A DNA stretch of 7,729 bases from positions 1-7,729 of the forward strand of contig CALCBQ010000083.1 in assembly GCA_937897215.1 (NCBI GenBank). Reading direction: 5' to 3'. Origin of the DNA: an uncultured Clostridia bacterium (lineage in GTDB: Bacteria; Bacillota; Clostridia; Oscillospirales; Acutalibacteraceae). The notes under the pieces are model-generated. The model made no database searches. It worked only from the letters and a program-made list of their open reading frames with translations, and had not been told where the DNA came from. Both the position numbers and the translations under genes were made by a program. Below are positions 1-5,292 of this stretch, in pieces (positions within the stretch are counted from its first letter, which is position 1; each line of letters starts with the position of its first letter).

Positions 1-20
1 TGTAAAGGGAGGGATTTTTA

Positions 21-197
21 ATGAGTCAGGTAAAAGTTAAAGAAAACGAGTCCTTAGAAAGCGCTCTCAGAAGATTTAAGAGACAGACTTCTCGTGATGG
101 TGTCATTCAGGAAGTTAGAAAAAGAGAGCATTACGAAAAGCCTTCTGTAAAGAGAAAGAAGAAGTCTGAGGCAGCCCGTAAGCGTAAGTTCAAATAA
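21..197 (+). CDS. rpsU: 30S ribosomal protein S21
   Basis: Encodes a 58-residue, very basic protein that begins MSQVKVKENESLESALRRFK, the characteristic start of bacterial S21. The central RDGVIQEVRKREHYEKPS segment and the Lys/Arg-rich tail (KRKKK, ARKRKFK) are also typical, and 58 residues is the normal length. S21 is a small-subunit protein that acts at the 16S 3' end during translation initiation (family knowledge). The ATG follows a strong purine-rich ribosome binding site (GGGAGGG, about 8-14) at normal spacing. The gene is missed by length-limited ORF searches. Its promoter lies outside the window, and a hairpin terminator follows 35 bp after the stop. Confidence 0.97.
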   Translation: MSQVKVKENESLESALRRFKRQTSRDGVIQEVRKREHYEKPSVKRKKKSEAARKRKFK

Positions 198-231
198 TCT
201 TATGCTTTTTTAGGCGTGTTCAAAAAGAAAA

Positions 232-270
232 AGCGGGTAATCCCTCGGCGGAATACCCGTTATTTTTATT
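232..270 (+). terminator. Intrinsic terminator between rpsU and yqeG
   Basis: A CGGGTA/TACCCG stem (234-239 with 254-259) is extended inwards by TCC/GGA (241-243 with 250-252) across an A-A mismatch. It is followed by a T-rich tract (TTATTTTTATTT). This has the form of a rho-independent terminator for rpsU. The yqeG ribosome binding site (AGGAG, 273-277) begins only 14 bp after the stem. I see no clear promoter between rpsU and the hairpin, so partial read-through may supply yqeG; that part is inference. Confidence 0.8.
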
Positions 271-285
271 TCAGGAGAATTTATT

Positions 286-804
286 ATGGTTTCAGCTATG
301 CCAAAATTCCGCTACAAAAGTGTTCTTGATATTACCATTGAGGATTTACAGAAAATGGGTGCAAAAGCAGTTGCCCTTGATATTGACAACACAATTTGTA
401 ACGACGGAAAACAAAATTGCATAGAAGGTCTTGAAGATTGGATTGCAAGCGTGCAGAATGCAGGTGTTCGCGTTATGATTTTATCCAACGCTATGCCCCG
501 TCGTCCTAAAAACATTGCAAAACGATTAGGACTCCCGTATCTTGCCATGGCAAGAAAACCGAAATCCCACAAACTTGTCAAAGCTGCAGAAATGATGAAT
601 ATCAATATAAGTGAACTTGCTATGGTCGGCGACCAACTTTTCGCAGATGTAATGGCAGCAAACGACTGTGGGGCTATTGCAATCCGCGTTGAACCTCTTG
701 AAGGCGAAACCCGATTCAAAAAGTTTTACGAAAGACGTCGAGCAAAAGAAACTCCTGTTTTAAAAGAATTTGAAAAATTACACGGATTTGGTTACTATGA
801 TTAA
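286..804 (+). CDS. yqeG: YqeG family HAD IIIA-type phosphatase
   Basis: A 172-residue cytoplasmic protein with all four haloacid dehalogenase motifs. Motif I is DIDNT (nucleophile D32, acid/base D34), motif II is MILSN (S67), the motif III lysine sits in ARKPK (K91), and motif IV is GDQLFADV (D116, D121). The compact cap-less layout, the GDQL form and the length match the YqeG family of Firmicutes. Members are presumed phosphatases with no firmly established substrate. The ATG at 286 is preceded by AGGAG at 273-277 with 8-base spacing. A second ATG at codon 5 is possible but has a poorer site. The stop overlaps the start of the next gene by 8 bases, so the two are probably translationally coupled and co-expressed. 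Confidence 0.93.
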   Translation: MVSAMPKFRYKSVLDITIEDLQKMGAKAVALDIDNTICNDGKQNCIEGLEDWIASVQNAGVRVMILSNAMPRRPKNIAKRLGLPYLAMARKPKSHKLVKAAEMMNINISELAMVGDQLFADVMAANDCGAIAIRVEPLEGETRFKKFYERRRAKETPVLKEFEKLHGFGYYD

Positions 805-1864
805 AGATTTACAGAACTTATTAAAAGAACAACAAAGTGGCACTTGCGCTTTGATTATCTCCCCTGAAAACAGAAAGTATTTTACTGAATTTGAGTCTTC
901 TGACGGATTTTTACTTGTATCTCCCCAGCGTGCAGTATTTATTACTGACGGCAGATACATCGAAGCCGCGGAAAAACAGATTTCGAACTGTGAAGTACGA
1001 CTTCTTGGCAAGACATATCCGCAGATTGCCGAAGTCCTTAAAGAAATGAATTGTAGCAGATTGCTTGTTGAATCAACAAGAATGACTGTCTCTACATATA
1101 ACTCACTTAAAGGTGTACTTAAGAAAATTCCTGTGTCAACTGATACAACACTTGACACCATAATCAATACACTTCGTTCAATCAAAACTGAATATGAAGT
1201 TGAAAGCATAGTAAAAGCTCAAAAAATTGCAGAAGATGCATTTGAACATATTCTTAAATTCATAAAAATCGGCGTTACTGAAAAAGAAATCGCACTTGAA
1301 CTTGATTTTTATATGCTCAAGCACGGTGGCGAGGGACTTTCTTTTGAAACAATCGCGGTAAGTGGCAAAAACTCATCAATGCCACACGGCGTGCCAAGTA
1401 ATAAAAAAATTGAAAACGGTAATTTTATCACTATGGATTTTGGTACAATCATAAATGGTTACCATAGCGATATGACAAGAACTGTTGCAGTAGGTTATGC
1501 TACTGACGAAATGAAAAATGTGTATGACACTGTACTTAAGGCGCAACAAAACTGCCTTAATAATCTCAAAGCAGGTGTAAGTTGTAAAGACGGCGACGAA
1601 TTTGCTCGTTCGGTAATAAGAGATGCGGGCTACGAGCAATATTTTACCCACTCAACAGGACATGGCGTAGGCGTAGAAATTCACGAATTTCCTAACCTTT
1701 CCCCTGCGTCTGACAGCATTTTACAAAAAGGCAACATTGTAACTGTTGAGCCTGGTATTTATATTCCTGAAAACTTCGGCGTAAGAATTGAAGATATGGC
1801 ACTAATTACTGAAAACGGATGCACAAATCTTACAAGCGCACCGAAAGAATTGATAATATTATAA
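797..1864 (+). CDS. Aminopeptidase P family (M24) Xaa-Pro peptidase
   Basis: A 355-residue metallopeptidase of the creatinase/aminopeptidase P fold. Residues 1-125 form the N-terminal creatinase-like domain and about 130-355 the pita-bread catalytic domain. All five metal ligands are visible: D214 (MDFG), D225 (HSDMTRT), H289 (STGHGVG), E318 (VEPG) and E332 (RIEDM). H197 in PHG is the usual proton-shuttle histidine. The family removes N-terminal residues before proline, a cytoplasmic role in peptide turnover. I chose ATG 797 over the in-frame TTG at 770, because 797 gives the usual family length and the 8-base overlap with yqeG suggests coupling, while neither start has a strong ribosome binding site. 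In many Firmicutes this gene precedes efp; here a repeat element follows. Whether the enzyme is a dipeptidase or an aminopeptidase cannot be told from sequence alone. Confidence 0.93.
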   Translation: MIKDLQNLLKEQQSGTCALIISPENRKYFTEFESSDGFLLVSPQRAVFITDGRYIEAAEKQISNCEVRLLGKTYPQIAEVLKEMNCSRLLVESTRMTVSTYNSLKGVLKKIPVSTDTTLDTIINTLRSIKTEYEVESIVKAQKIAEDAFEHILKFIKIGVTEKEIALELDFYMLKHGGEGLSFETIAVSGKNSSMPHGVPSNKKIENGNFITMDFGTIINGYHSDMTRTVAVGYATDEMKNVYDTVLKAQQNCLNNLKAGVSCKDGDEFARSVIRDAGYEQYFTHSTGHGVGVEIHEFPNLSPASDSILQKGNIVTVEPGIYIPENFGVRIEDMALITENGCTNLTSAPKELIIL

Positions 1865-1871
1865 AATAATT

Positions 1872-1891
1872 CGACAAATTTGAGTTTGTCG
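1872..1891. repeat. Short hairpin after the peptidase gene
   Basis: CGACAAA and TTTGTCG form a perfect 7-bp stem around the 6-base loop TTTGAG, starting 8 bp after the peptidase stop codon. No T-run follows, so it is not a standard intrinsic terminator. It overlaps the left arm of the larger inverted repeat at 1876-2071, so the left arm can pair either locally or with the distant right arm. Confidence 0.6.
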
Positions 1892-1919
1892 GGCTAATTG
1901 CATAGACACAACCTACTAC

Positions 1920-1968
1920 CCTCCCTCCATGAGGGAGGTGGCAAAATCGAAGATTTTGACGGAGGGAG
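1920..1968 (+). repeat. Palindromic repeat unit, copy 1
   Basis: The first hairpin is CCTCCCTC/GAGGGAGG (1920-1927 with 1931-1938, loop CAT). The second is CAAAATC/GATTTTG (1942-1948 with 1952-1958, loop GAA). A final GGAGGGAG (1961-1968) can alternatively pair with the opening CTCCCTC, enclosing the whole unit. It therefore has two competing folds. Confidence 0.8.
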
Positions 1969-1988
1969 TTTTACAATTGCACATATTA

Positions 1989-2031
1989 CTCCCTCAGTCT
2001 GCTTCGCAGACAGCTCCCTCAAAGAGGGAGC
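1989..2031 (-). repeat. Palindromic repeat unit, copy 2 (inverted)
   Basis: Read on the minus strand, the unit opens with GCTCCCTC/GAGGGAGC (2031-2024 with 2020-2013, loop TTT). The second hairpin is GTCTGC/GCAGAC (2011-2006 with 2002-1997, loop GAA), and the unit closes with GAGGGAG (1995-1989). It has the same plan and the same GAA loop as copy 1 but a different middle stem, and lies in the opposite orientation 20 bp away. Confidence 0.8.
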
Positions 2032-2079
2032 GGAACACGTACTCATAAAACACCCCGACAAACTCAAATTTATAAAAAT

Positions 2080-2343
2080 TTATTTCAAAAAAAACATTGT
2101 TATAACAGCTCCAACCCCTGCTGATGTGAGTAATTCTGCAACCAAAAATGCTTTGCTCTTGATTTTTTGCTTGCGGGTTTTTGGCACACCAACAGAATTT
2201 TTTATGCTTTTTAACGCGTTGCCTTTCAATTTGCTATCACTTTCGGCGGAATATTCAGGTCGAACAAAAAACAGGGCTTTTTCAAAATATTCGCACCCTG
2301 TTTCATGAATTTCAAGTACTTGACGGTTAACACCTTTAAGCAT
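2080..2343 (-). CDS. Small conserved hypothetical protein with C-terminal membrane helix
   Basis: An 87-residue protein of unknown function. Residues 1-50 are soluble and contain VNRQVLEIHETG, EYFEKALFFVRPEY and a KLKGNALKSI helix. A basic linker follows (PKTRKQKIKSK, 54-64), then a hydrophobic segment at about 65-86 (AFLVAELLTSAGVGAVITMF). The layout suggests a protein anchored by its C-terminal helix with a cytoplasmic N-terminus, the positive-inside side being the linker. The N-terminal half looks like a small conserved family I recall from Clostridia, but I cannot name a function. The ATG at 2343 has a GAGGA site about 7 bases upstream (about 2351-2355), which supports the start. The gene converges on the M24 peptidase gene; its stop lies 8 bp from the repeat element, which may serve as its 3' structure. 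Confidence 0.72.
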   Translation of the reverse strand: MLKGVNRQVLEIHETGCEYFEKALFFVRPEYSAESDSKLKGNALKSIKNSVGVPKTRKQKIKSKAFLVAELLTSAGVGAVITMFFLK

Positions 2344-2417
2344 ATAAAAATCCTCGCACTTCTATTTTTAGTATTCACAAATATTGTTGGTTTTTTAGTC
2401 ATTTTTATACTAATCTT

Positions 2418-2433
2418 TGTGAACATTTTCACA
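2418..2433. promoter_or_regulatory. CRP/FNR-like palindromic operator candidate
   Basis: TGTGAACATTTTCACA is a perfect palindrome in its outer 6 bases and fits TGTGA-N6-TCACA exactly, the form recognised by Crp-type regulators (established for the E. coli family). It lies 75-90 bp upstream of the ATG of the 87-residue gene. A third TTCACA half-site occurs at 2374-2379. The AT-rich background raises the chance of a coincidental match, so the assignment is tentative. Confidence 0.35.
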
Positions 2434-2481
2434 TAAAAATTTGTCAATATGGGATTTTAACCAAAAATTATTACAAAGATT

Positions 2482-2511
2482 TTTATACAAATAGTATAAA
2501 GAACTTTTCAA
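2482..2511 (-). promoter_or_regulatory. Possible promoter for the 87-residue gene
   Basis: On the minus strand TTGAAA (2511-2506) is followed after 18 bases by TATAAA (2487-2482). This would give a leader of about 130 nt before the ATG at 2343. The -35 hexamer lies inside the left arm of the TTTTCAAC/GTTGAAAA inverted repeat, so that repeat could be an operator. In such AT-rich DNA the match may be chance. Confidence 0.3.
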
Positions 2512-2538
2512 CGAAATTGTTGAAAACTCTGTTGAAAA
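2505..2538. repeat. TTTTCAAC/GTTGAAAA inverted plus direct repeat
   Basis: TTTTCAAC (2505-2512) and GTTGAAAA (2519-2526) form a perfect 8-bp inverted repeat with a 6-base spacer. A third identical GTTGAAAA follows at 2531-2538, 12 bp after the second. No T-run follows. The geometry suits a dimeric DNA-binding protein with an extra half-site, but no regulator can be named. Confidence 0.45.
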
Positions 2539-2678
2539 TGTTTATAACTTCCGCTAAATTCAATAGTTTATCGCGATTTTTTCCATTTTTCGACAACTCT
2601 TTATAAAGATTGTTAAAAAGATGTCAAATACAATTTGTTTTAAACACTTGACAATTTATACAGAATGGAACATACCTC

Positions 2679-2687
2679 TGTTATAAA
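2679..2687 (+). promoter_or_regulatory. Possible extended -10 promoter for ogg
   Basis: TGTTATAAA matches an extended -10 (TG-N-TATAAT) at five of six hexamer positions, about 90 bp before the ogg ATG. No good -35 sits at 17 bp. A perfect TTGACA at 2648-2653 lies upstream, but at standard spacing its -10 would be the poor CATACC. The true promoter of ogg is uncertain. Confidence 0.3.
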
Positions 2688-2774
2688 TTATCTAAAACTT
2701 TTGTGCAATTTCACATTAGTATTATTTAATAGAATTTTCATAAAATTTTGTCTATTTTGCAAAGGATTTTTATT

Positions 2775-3575
2775 ATGAAAAATTGCTTTACAATTCCATT
2801 GCCCCAAACTTTTAACCTCTCACTTTGTCTTGATTGTGGTCAGGCATTCCGTTGGCAGAATGAGGGCTCAAAATGGCACGGTGTCGCATATGGAAAACAC
2901 ATTACAATTGAACAAACAGAGACCGAACTGATTTTCTATAATTGCACAGAAGAAGATTTCAATTCAATCTGGAAAAACTATTTCGACCTTGACTGCGATT
3001 ATGAGAAAATAGTATCAGAATATGATGACAACTACTTAAAACAAGCAGTTAATGAGTATAACGGAATCAGAATTCTTCGTCAGGAACCGTGGGAGGCACT
3101 TTGTTCTTTTATTATTTCACAGAACAACAATATTCCTCGTATTAAAGGTATTATTGAGCGTCTTTGTGAAGAATTCGGCGACGGAGAAACAGGGAAAAAG
3201 TCATTCCCATCTGCCGAAAAACTTGCCGTTCTTACTGTTGAAGATTTAGCACCACTTCGCGCAGGATTTCGTTCTAAATACATTATAGATGCGGCACAAA
3301 AGGTGGCGAACGGCGAAATTGATTTTGAGAAAATCAAGGGAGAGCCAATTGAATTCGGCCGTGAAGAATTGCAAAAAATCAAAGGAGTGGGTGCAAAGGT
3401 TGCAGAATGCACTCTTCTTTATGGGTTTCATAAAGTGGAAGCATTCCCCATTGATGTGTGGGTAAAGCGTATTATGGCAGAAATGTACCCTGACGGATTA
3501 CCTAAATGTACAAAAGGTACTGAAGGTATTGCACAACAATATTTATTCCACTGGCGAAGAATGCAAAATAAATAA
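2775..3575 (+). CDS. ogg: 8-oxoguanine DNA glycosylase (Ogg, HhH-GPD superfamily)
   Basis: A 266-residue base-excision repair enzyme. The N-terminal OGG domain (about 1-85) carries the typical DCGQAFRW motif. The helix-hairpin-helix/GPD domain follows, with SQNNNIPRI (115-123), the hairpin KIKGVGAKVAEC holding catalytic K208, and FPIDVWVKR holding catalytic D227. Both the lysine nucleophile and the aspartate are intact, so a bifunctional glycosylase/lyase removing 8-oxoguanine is expected. No iron-sulphur cysteine cluster is seen at the C-terminus, which separates it from MutY and Nth. I chose ATG 2775, which has AAGGA at 2762-2766, over an in-frame TTG at 2748; the homologous part begins near FTIPLP. 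The gene stands alone on the plus strand. No terminator of its own is obvious, so read-through would end at the hairpin at 3692-3724. Confidence 0.95.
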   Translation: MKNCFTIPLPQTFNLSLCLDCGQAFRWQNEGSKWHGVAYGKHITIEQTETELIFYNCTEEDFNSIWKNYFDLDCDYEKIVSEYDDNYLKQAVNEYNGIRILRQEPWEALCSFIISQNNNIPRIKGIIERLCEEFGDGETGKKSFPSAEKLAVLTVEDLAPLRAGFRSKYIIDAAQKVANGEIDFEKIKGEPIEFGREELQKIKGVGAKVAECTLLYGFHKVEAFPIDVWVKRIMAEMYPDGLPKCTKGTEGIAQQYLFHWRRMQNK

Positions 3576-3612
3576 ACAGAAATTTATAATATGACTTATA
3601 ATTTATAAACCC

Positions 3613-3641
3613 TTGACTTTTGGCCATTTCTTTGTTATTAT
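3613..3641 (+). promoter_or_regulatory. Strong sigma-A-type promoter downstream of ogg
   Basis: TTGACT (3613-3618), an exact 17-bp spacer and TATTAT (3636-3641) each differ from consensus at one base. The DNA just upstream (3581-3610) is almost pure A/T and could act as an UP element. Transcription would start near 3647-3649. No plus-strand gene lies downstream before the terminator, so the promoter seems dedicated to a short RNA. Confidence 0.72.
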
Positions 3642-3647
3642 TTAGTA

Positions 3648-3725
3648 AATCAAATACGGTTATATCTCGTCATCTTGGCGAGTGAAAAAGGAACCCCATC
3701 GCAGTTTTGCGATGGGGTTTTGGGT
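3648..3725 (+). ncRNA. Candidate small RNA (two hairpins, about 78 nt)
   Basis: This is the expected transcript from the promoter at 3613-3641 to the strong terminator. It would have a short AU-rich 5' end, then hairpin 1 CUCGUC/GGCGAG (3666-3671 with 3677-3682, loop AUCUU, one G-U pair). A single-stranded GUGAAAAAGGAA segment with a Shine-Dalgarno-like core follows, then the terminator hairpin. I do not recognise an Rfam family. The 3' end lies next to the convergent operon, so it could overlap the 3' end of that mRNA in antisense. Start and end are inferred from promoter spacing and terminator position. It could instead be an orphan leader/attenuator whose gene has been lost. Confidence 0.5.
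3692..3724. terminator. Bidirectional intrinsic terminator
   Basis: AACCCCATCGCA and TGCGATGGGGTT form a perfect 12-bp stem (3692-3703 with 3708-3719) around the loop GTTT. On the plus strand TTTTGGGTTTTTA follows; on the minus strand GGTTCCTTTTT follows. It can therefore end the candidate small RNA and any ogg read-through in one direction, and the six-gene operon in the other, whose last stop codon is 12 bp away. Confidence 0.9.
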
Positions 3726-3735
3726 TTTTATTGAG

Positions 3736-4272
3736 TTATTTTAAGGCATCATACGTGCCAAGAATCATACATTCTTTTTTATCGTCTTCTAAGCGCTGCA
3801 ACGCTTTTTCTCTTGCCCGTTTGGCTCTTTTTATTTTCTTAATCGTAGAGACTGCAAGAAAAATACTGATTGTAGGTAAAGCAACAACAGCCCCTGCCCA
3901 CACACCACCGGCAAGTCGTATCAACGGCTCCAATCCAGTCAATCCACAAGCAGTAGTAAAGGCAAGAACACCAAAAAGAATAAGTCCTATACCTATAATA
4001 TATAAAGGTACATATTTTTTTGCCTCGCGAATTTCTTGCTTTGTGTTTTCTTCGATTTTCATAACACTTTTGTTGTACATTGAACGAGTTAACACAATCT
4101 GGTCTGTATTGGGTTTTAACTGCCCGTGATGAACAGCATCAAAATATTCACGACCAACTGGTTTTTCTTCTTCACAAACAACATTCTCATCAAACATTCT
4201 GTTGACAAGATGTGAAATATCCTCTTTTTCTTCAGTTGGTTCAAGCGTGTCCACTTTTAATTTTTCATCCAT
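3736..4272 (-). CDS. Two-helix membrane protein A (tandem paralogue family)
   Basis: A 178-residue protein of unknown function, last gene of the operon. Residues 1-30 are an acidic segment (MDEKLKVDTLE, EKEDISH, MFDEN) shared almost word for word with its neighbour B. An LTRS motif (61-64) then starts a charged helix (about 65-86), followed by two membrane segments (about 88-110 and 121-143). The C-terminus is a basic, coiled-coil-like helix (TIKKIKRAKRAREKALQRLEDD) ending in LGTYDA (171-176). The second hydrophobic segment followed by a very basic helix suggests both ends lie in the cytoplasm. I chose ATG 4272, which has AGGTGA close upstream and matches the start of B, over a GTG at 4281. 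The gap to B is 5 bp. No catalytic motif is visible. Confidence 0.82.
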   Translation of the reverse strand: MDEKLKVDTLEPTEEKEDISHLVNRMFDENVVCEEEKPVGREYFDAVHHGQLKPNTDQIVLTRSMYNKSVMKIEENTKQEIREAKKYVPLYIIGIGLILFGVLAFTTACGLTGLEPLIRLAGGVWAGAVVALPTISIFLAVSTIKKIKRAKRAREKALQRLEDDKKECMILGTYDALK

Positions 4273-4277
4273 TCTGC

Positions 4278-4883
4278 TCACCTGCTTGCATCATAAAGTC
4301 CTAAAAGCATTTGCTCAAATTTATCTTCTTCAAGAATTTCAAGGGCTCTTTTTCTTTTTTCTTTATACTCCTTTATGTTTTTGATGGTGCTATACAGAAA
4401 TGCACCGAACAACCCTGTGCTTATAGTCAGAATCATCCAACCTACACCAAAAAAGAATCCACCTGCACCCCAAGTACCACGAATGTAGTTTCCATCAACA
4501 CGCACAAAATACTTTTGAGAATCCGCCTCAACAAAAAGTTGAAAATATGCAAGCGCAATTGATATAGAATATACCGCTACAAACATAAGAAGTATATAGA
4601 CAATTAAAAGCACCAAAAATTTTTTCTTTTCGTCTTTAATGCTTTTGGTAAATCTCTGCTCAACCTTTTCTCGCATTTCGTAATGTTTTGTTCTTGTAAG
4701 ACGAACATCTTTATTGAGAAAATCCATACTTTCGCCAAAAATCTCATACAGATAATCTCGATTCATTGTTTCGCCTTTAATAAAACTTGCCGTGTTCTCG
4801 TCAAACATTGAATTTGGAATATGAGAAATATCTTCTTTTTCTCCGGTTGTTTCAAGTATATCTACTCTTAATTTTTCGTCCAT
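4278..4883 (-). CDS. Two-helix membrane protein B (tandem paralogue family)
   Basis: A 201-residue paralogue of A with the same plan. It has the acidic N-terminus MDEKLRVDILE with EKEDISH and MFDEN (1-30), an LTRT motif (62-65), and a charged helix (EKVEQRFTKSIKDEKKK). Membrane segments lie at about 89-117 and 141-166, joined by an extra extracytoplasmic loop (about 118-140, DSQKYFVRVDGNYIRG) that A and C lack. The C-terminal helix (TIKNIKEYKEKRKRALEILEED) ends in LGLYDA (194-199). The ATG at 4883 has an AGGTAA site upstream and lies 7 bp after the stop of C. Identity with A is highest in the first 30 residues and in the C-terminal helix, which suggests those are the interacting parts. Function unknown. 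Confidence 0.83.
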   Translation of the reverse strand: MDEKLRVDILETTGEKEDISHIPNSMFDENTASFIKGETMNRDYLYEIFGESMDFLNKDVRLTRTKHYEMREKVEQRFTKSIKDEKKKFLVLLIVYILLMFVAVYSISIALAYFQLFVEADSQKYFVRVDGNYIRGTWGAGGFFFGVGWMILTISTGLFGAFLYSTIKNIKEYKEKRKRALEILEEDKFEQMLLGLYDASR

Positions 4884-4890
4884 AACTTAC

Positions 4891-5292
4891 CTATTTTTCA
4901 GCATCATAAGTGCCAATATCAATACAAATCTTTTTTCGGTTTTCTAAATCATTAAGGCGTTCTTGTTCTTTCTTTTTTATCTGTTTCTTACGAATTATAA
5001 TACTTCCTAGAGGAAGCGAAAGAACACAAGGTGCTGACAACATAATTAGTGCTAACGTTCTTTCACGGTAGTTTATAAATGGGTCATCAAAAACAATAGG
5101 AATTAAAATAATCACCATTGCAATTTCTATTATTATATTAAATATCGCAGGAATTAAAAAGAACGGAAATGTCTTTTTAATTCTCGCCTTTTCTTCATCA
5201 AAATATGTTGTAATATCGTGATATTCGGCAAGATATTCACTGCGAGTCATTGTGGGCAAATCGCTATTACCTGTATAAAGTCCATTACTCAT
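4891..5292 (-). CDS. Two-helix membrane protein C (shorter, diverged paralogue)
   Basis: A 133-residue member of the same family. It lacks the MDEKL/EKEDISH N-terminus of A and B but keeps a TMTRSEY motif (14-20) where they have LTRS/LTRT, then a charged helix (ITTYFDEEKARIKK). Membrane segments lie at about 41-68 and 80-100. The basic C-terminal helix (RKKQIKKKEQERLNDLENRK) ends in IGTYDA (126-131), the family's shared tail. Its ATG overlaps the malic enzyme stop as ATGA, a classic sign of translational coupling, and a GGAG lies about 10 bases upstream. Function unknown; the relationship to A and B rests on motif order and the shared tail, since overall identity is low. Confidence 0.78.
   Translation of the reverse strand: MSNGLYTGNSDLPTMTRSEYLAEYHDITTYFDEEKARIKKTFPFFLIPAIFNIIIEIAMVIILIPIVFDDPFINYRERTLALIMLSAPCVLSLPLGSIIIRKKQIKKKEQERLNDLENRKKICIDIGTYDAEK

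Larger units (their letters stand above)
1876..2071. repeat. MITE-like nested palindromic repeat element
   Basis: The ends are an 18-bp perfect inverted repeat (1876-1893 with 2054-2071; AAATTTGAGTTTGTCGGG and its complement). Between them are two diverged, inverted copies of one palindromic unit, at 1920-1968 and 1989-2031. Each unit has the plan CTCCCTC-NNN-GAGGGAG, then a second small hairpin with a GAA loop, then GAGGGAG. The second-hairpin stems differ (CAAAATC/GATTTTG against GTCTGC/GCAGAC) but each is perfectly self-complementary, as expected if structure is selected. No protein is encoded. The element fills the gap between two convergent genes and could act as a bidirectional RNA structure. 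No clear target-site duplication is visible, so mobility is inferred from architecture only. The general look is of an abundant intergenic repeat in gut Clostridia, from memory. Confidence 0.8.
2344..2774. other. AT-rich divergent intergenic region
   Basis: A 431-bp non-coding stretch between the divergent 87-residue gene and ogg. It is very AT-rich and I see no convincing ORF or RNA gene. It holds several operator-like repeats: TTCACAAA/TTTGTGAA (2374-2381 with 2416-2423), a TGTGA-N6-TCACA site (2418-2433), TTTTCAAC-N6-GTTGAAAA plus a second GTTGAAAA (2505-2538), and the palindrome TCTTTATAAAGA (2598-2609). Weak promoter-like elements face both ways. I found no obvious cluster of DnaA boxes, so an origin is not supported. 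Confidence 0.6.

Noticed and set aside
770..796. TTG start giving a 9-residue N-terminal extension of the M24 peptidase
   Set aside because: No ribosome binding site precedes it, and the ATG at 797 gives the usual family start and length.
1919..2031. Repeated CTCCCTC/GAGGGAG blocks as a possible CRISPR array
   Set aside because: Only two units are present, in opposite orientation, with no regular spacers and no cas genes. The structure is a nested palindromic repeat.
1898..2308. Plus-strand reading frame of 136 codons across the repeat
   Set aside because: It runs through the palindromic repeat and antisense to the better supported 87-residue gene, has no ribosome binding site and has a composition that follows the repeats.
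2344..2774. AT-rich region as a replication origin
   Set aside because: I see no cluster of DnaA-box-like 9-mers and no replication genes nearby.
3682..3744. A 20-codon GTG-start ORF inside the candidate small RNA
   Set aside because: It has no ribosome binding site, crosses the terminator hairpin and runs into the tail of the opposing gene.
4273..4281. GTG start for membrane protein A at 4281
   Set aside because: The ATG at 4272 has AGGTGA upstream and matches the start of the paralogue B exactly (MDEKL).
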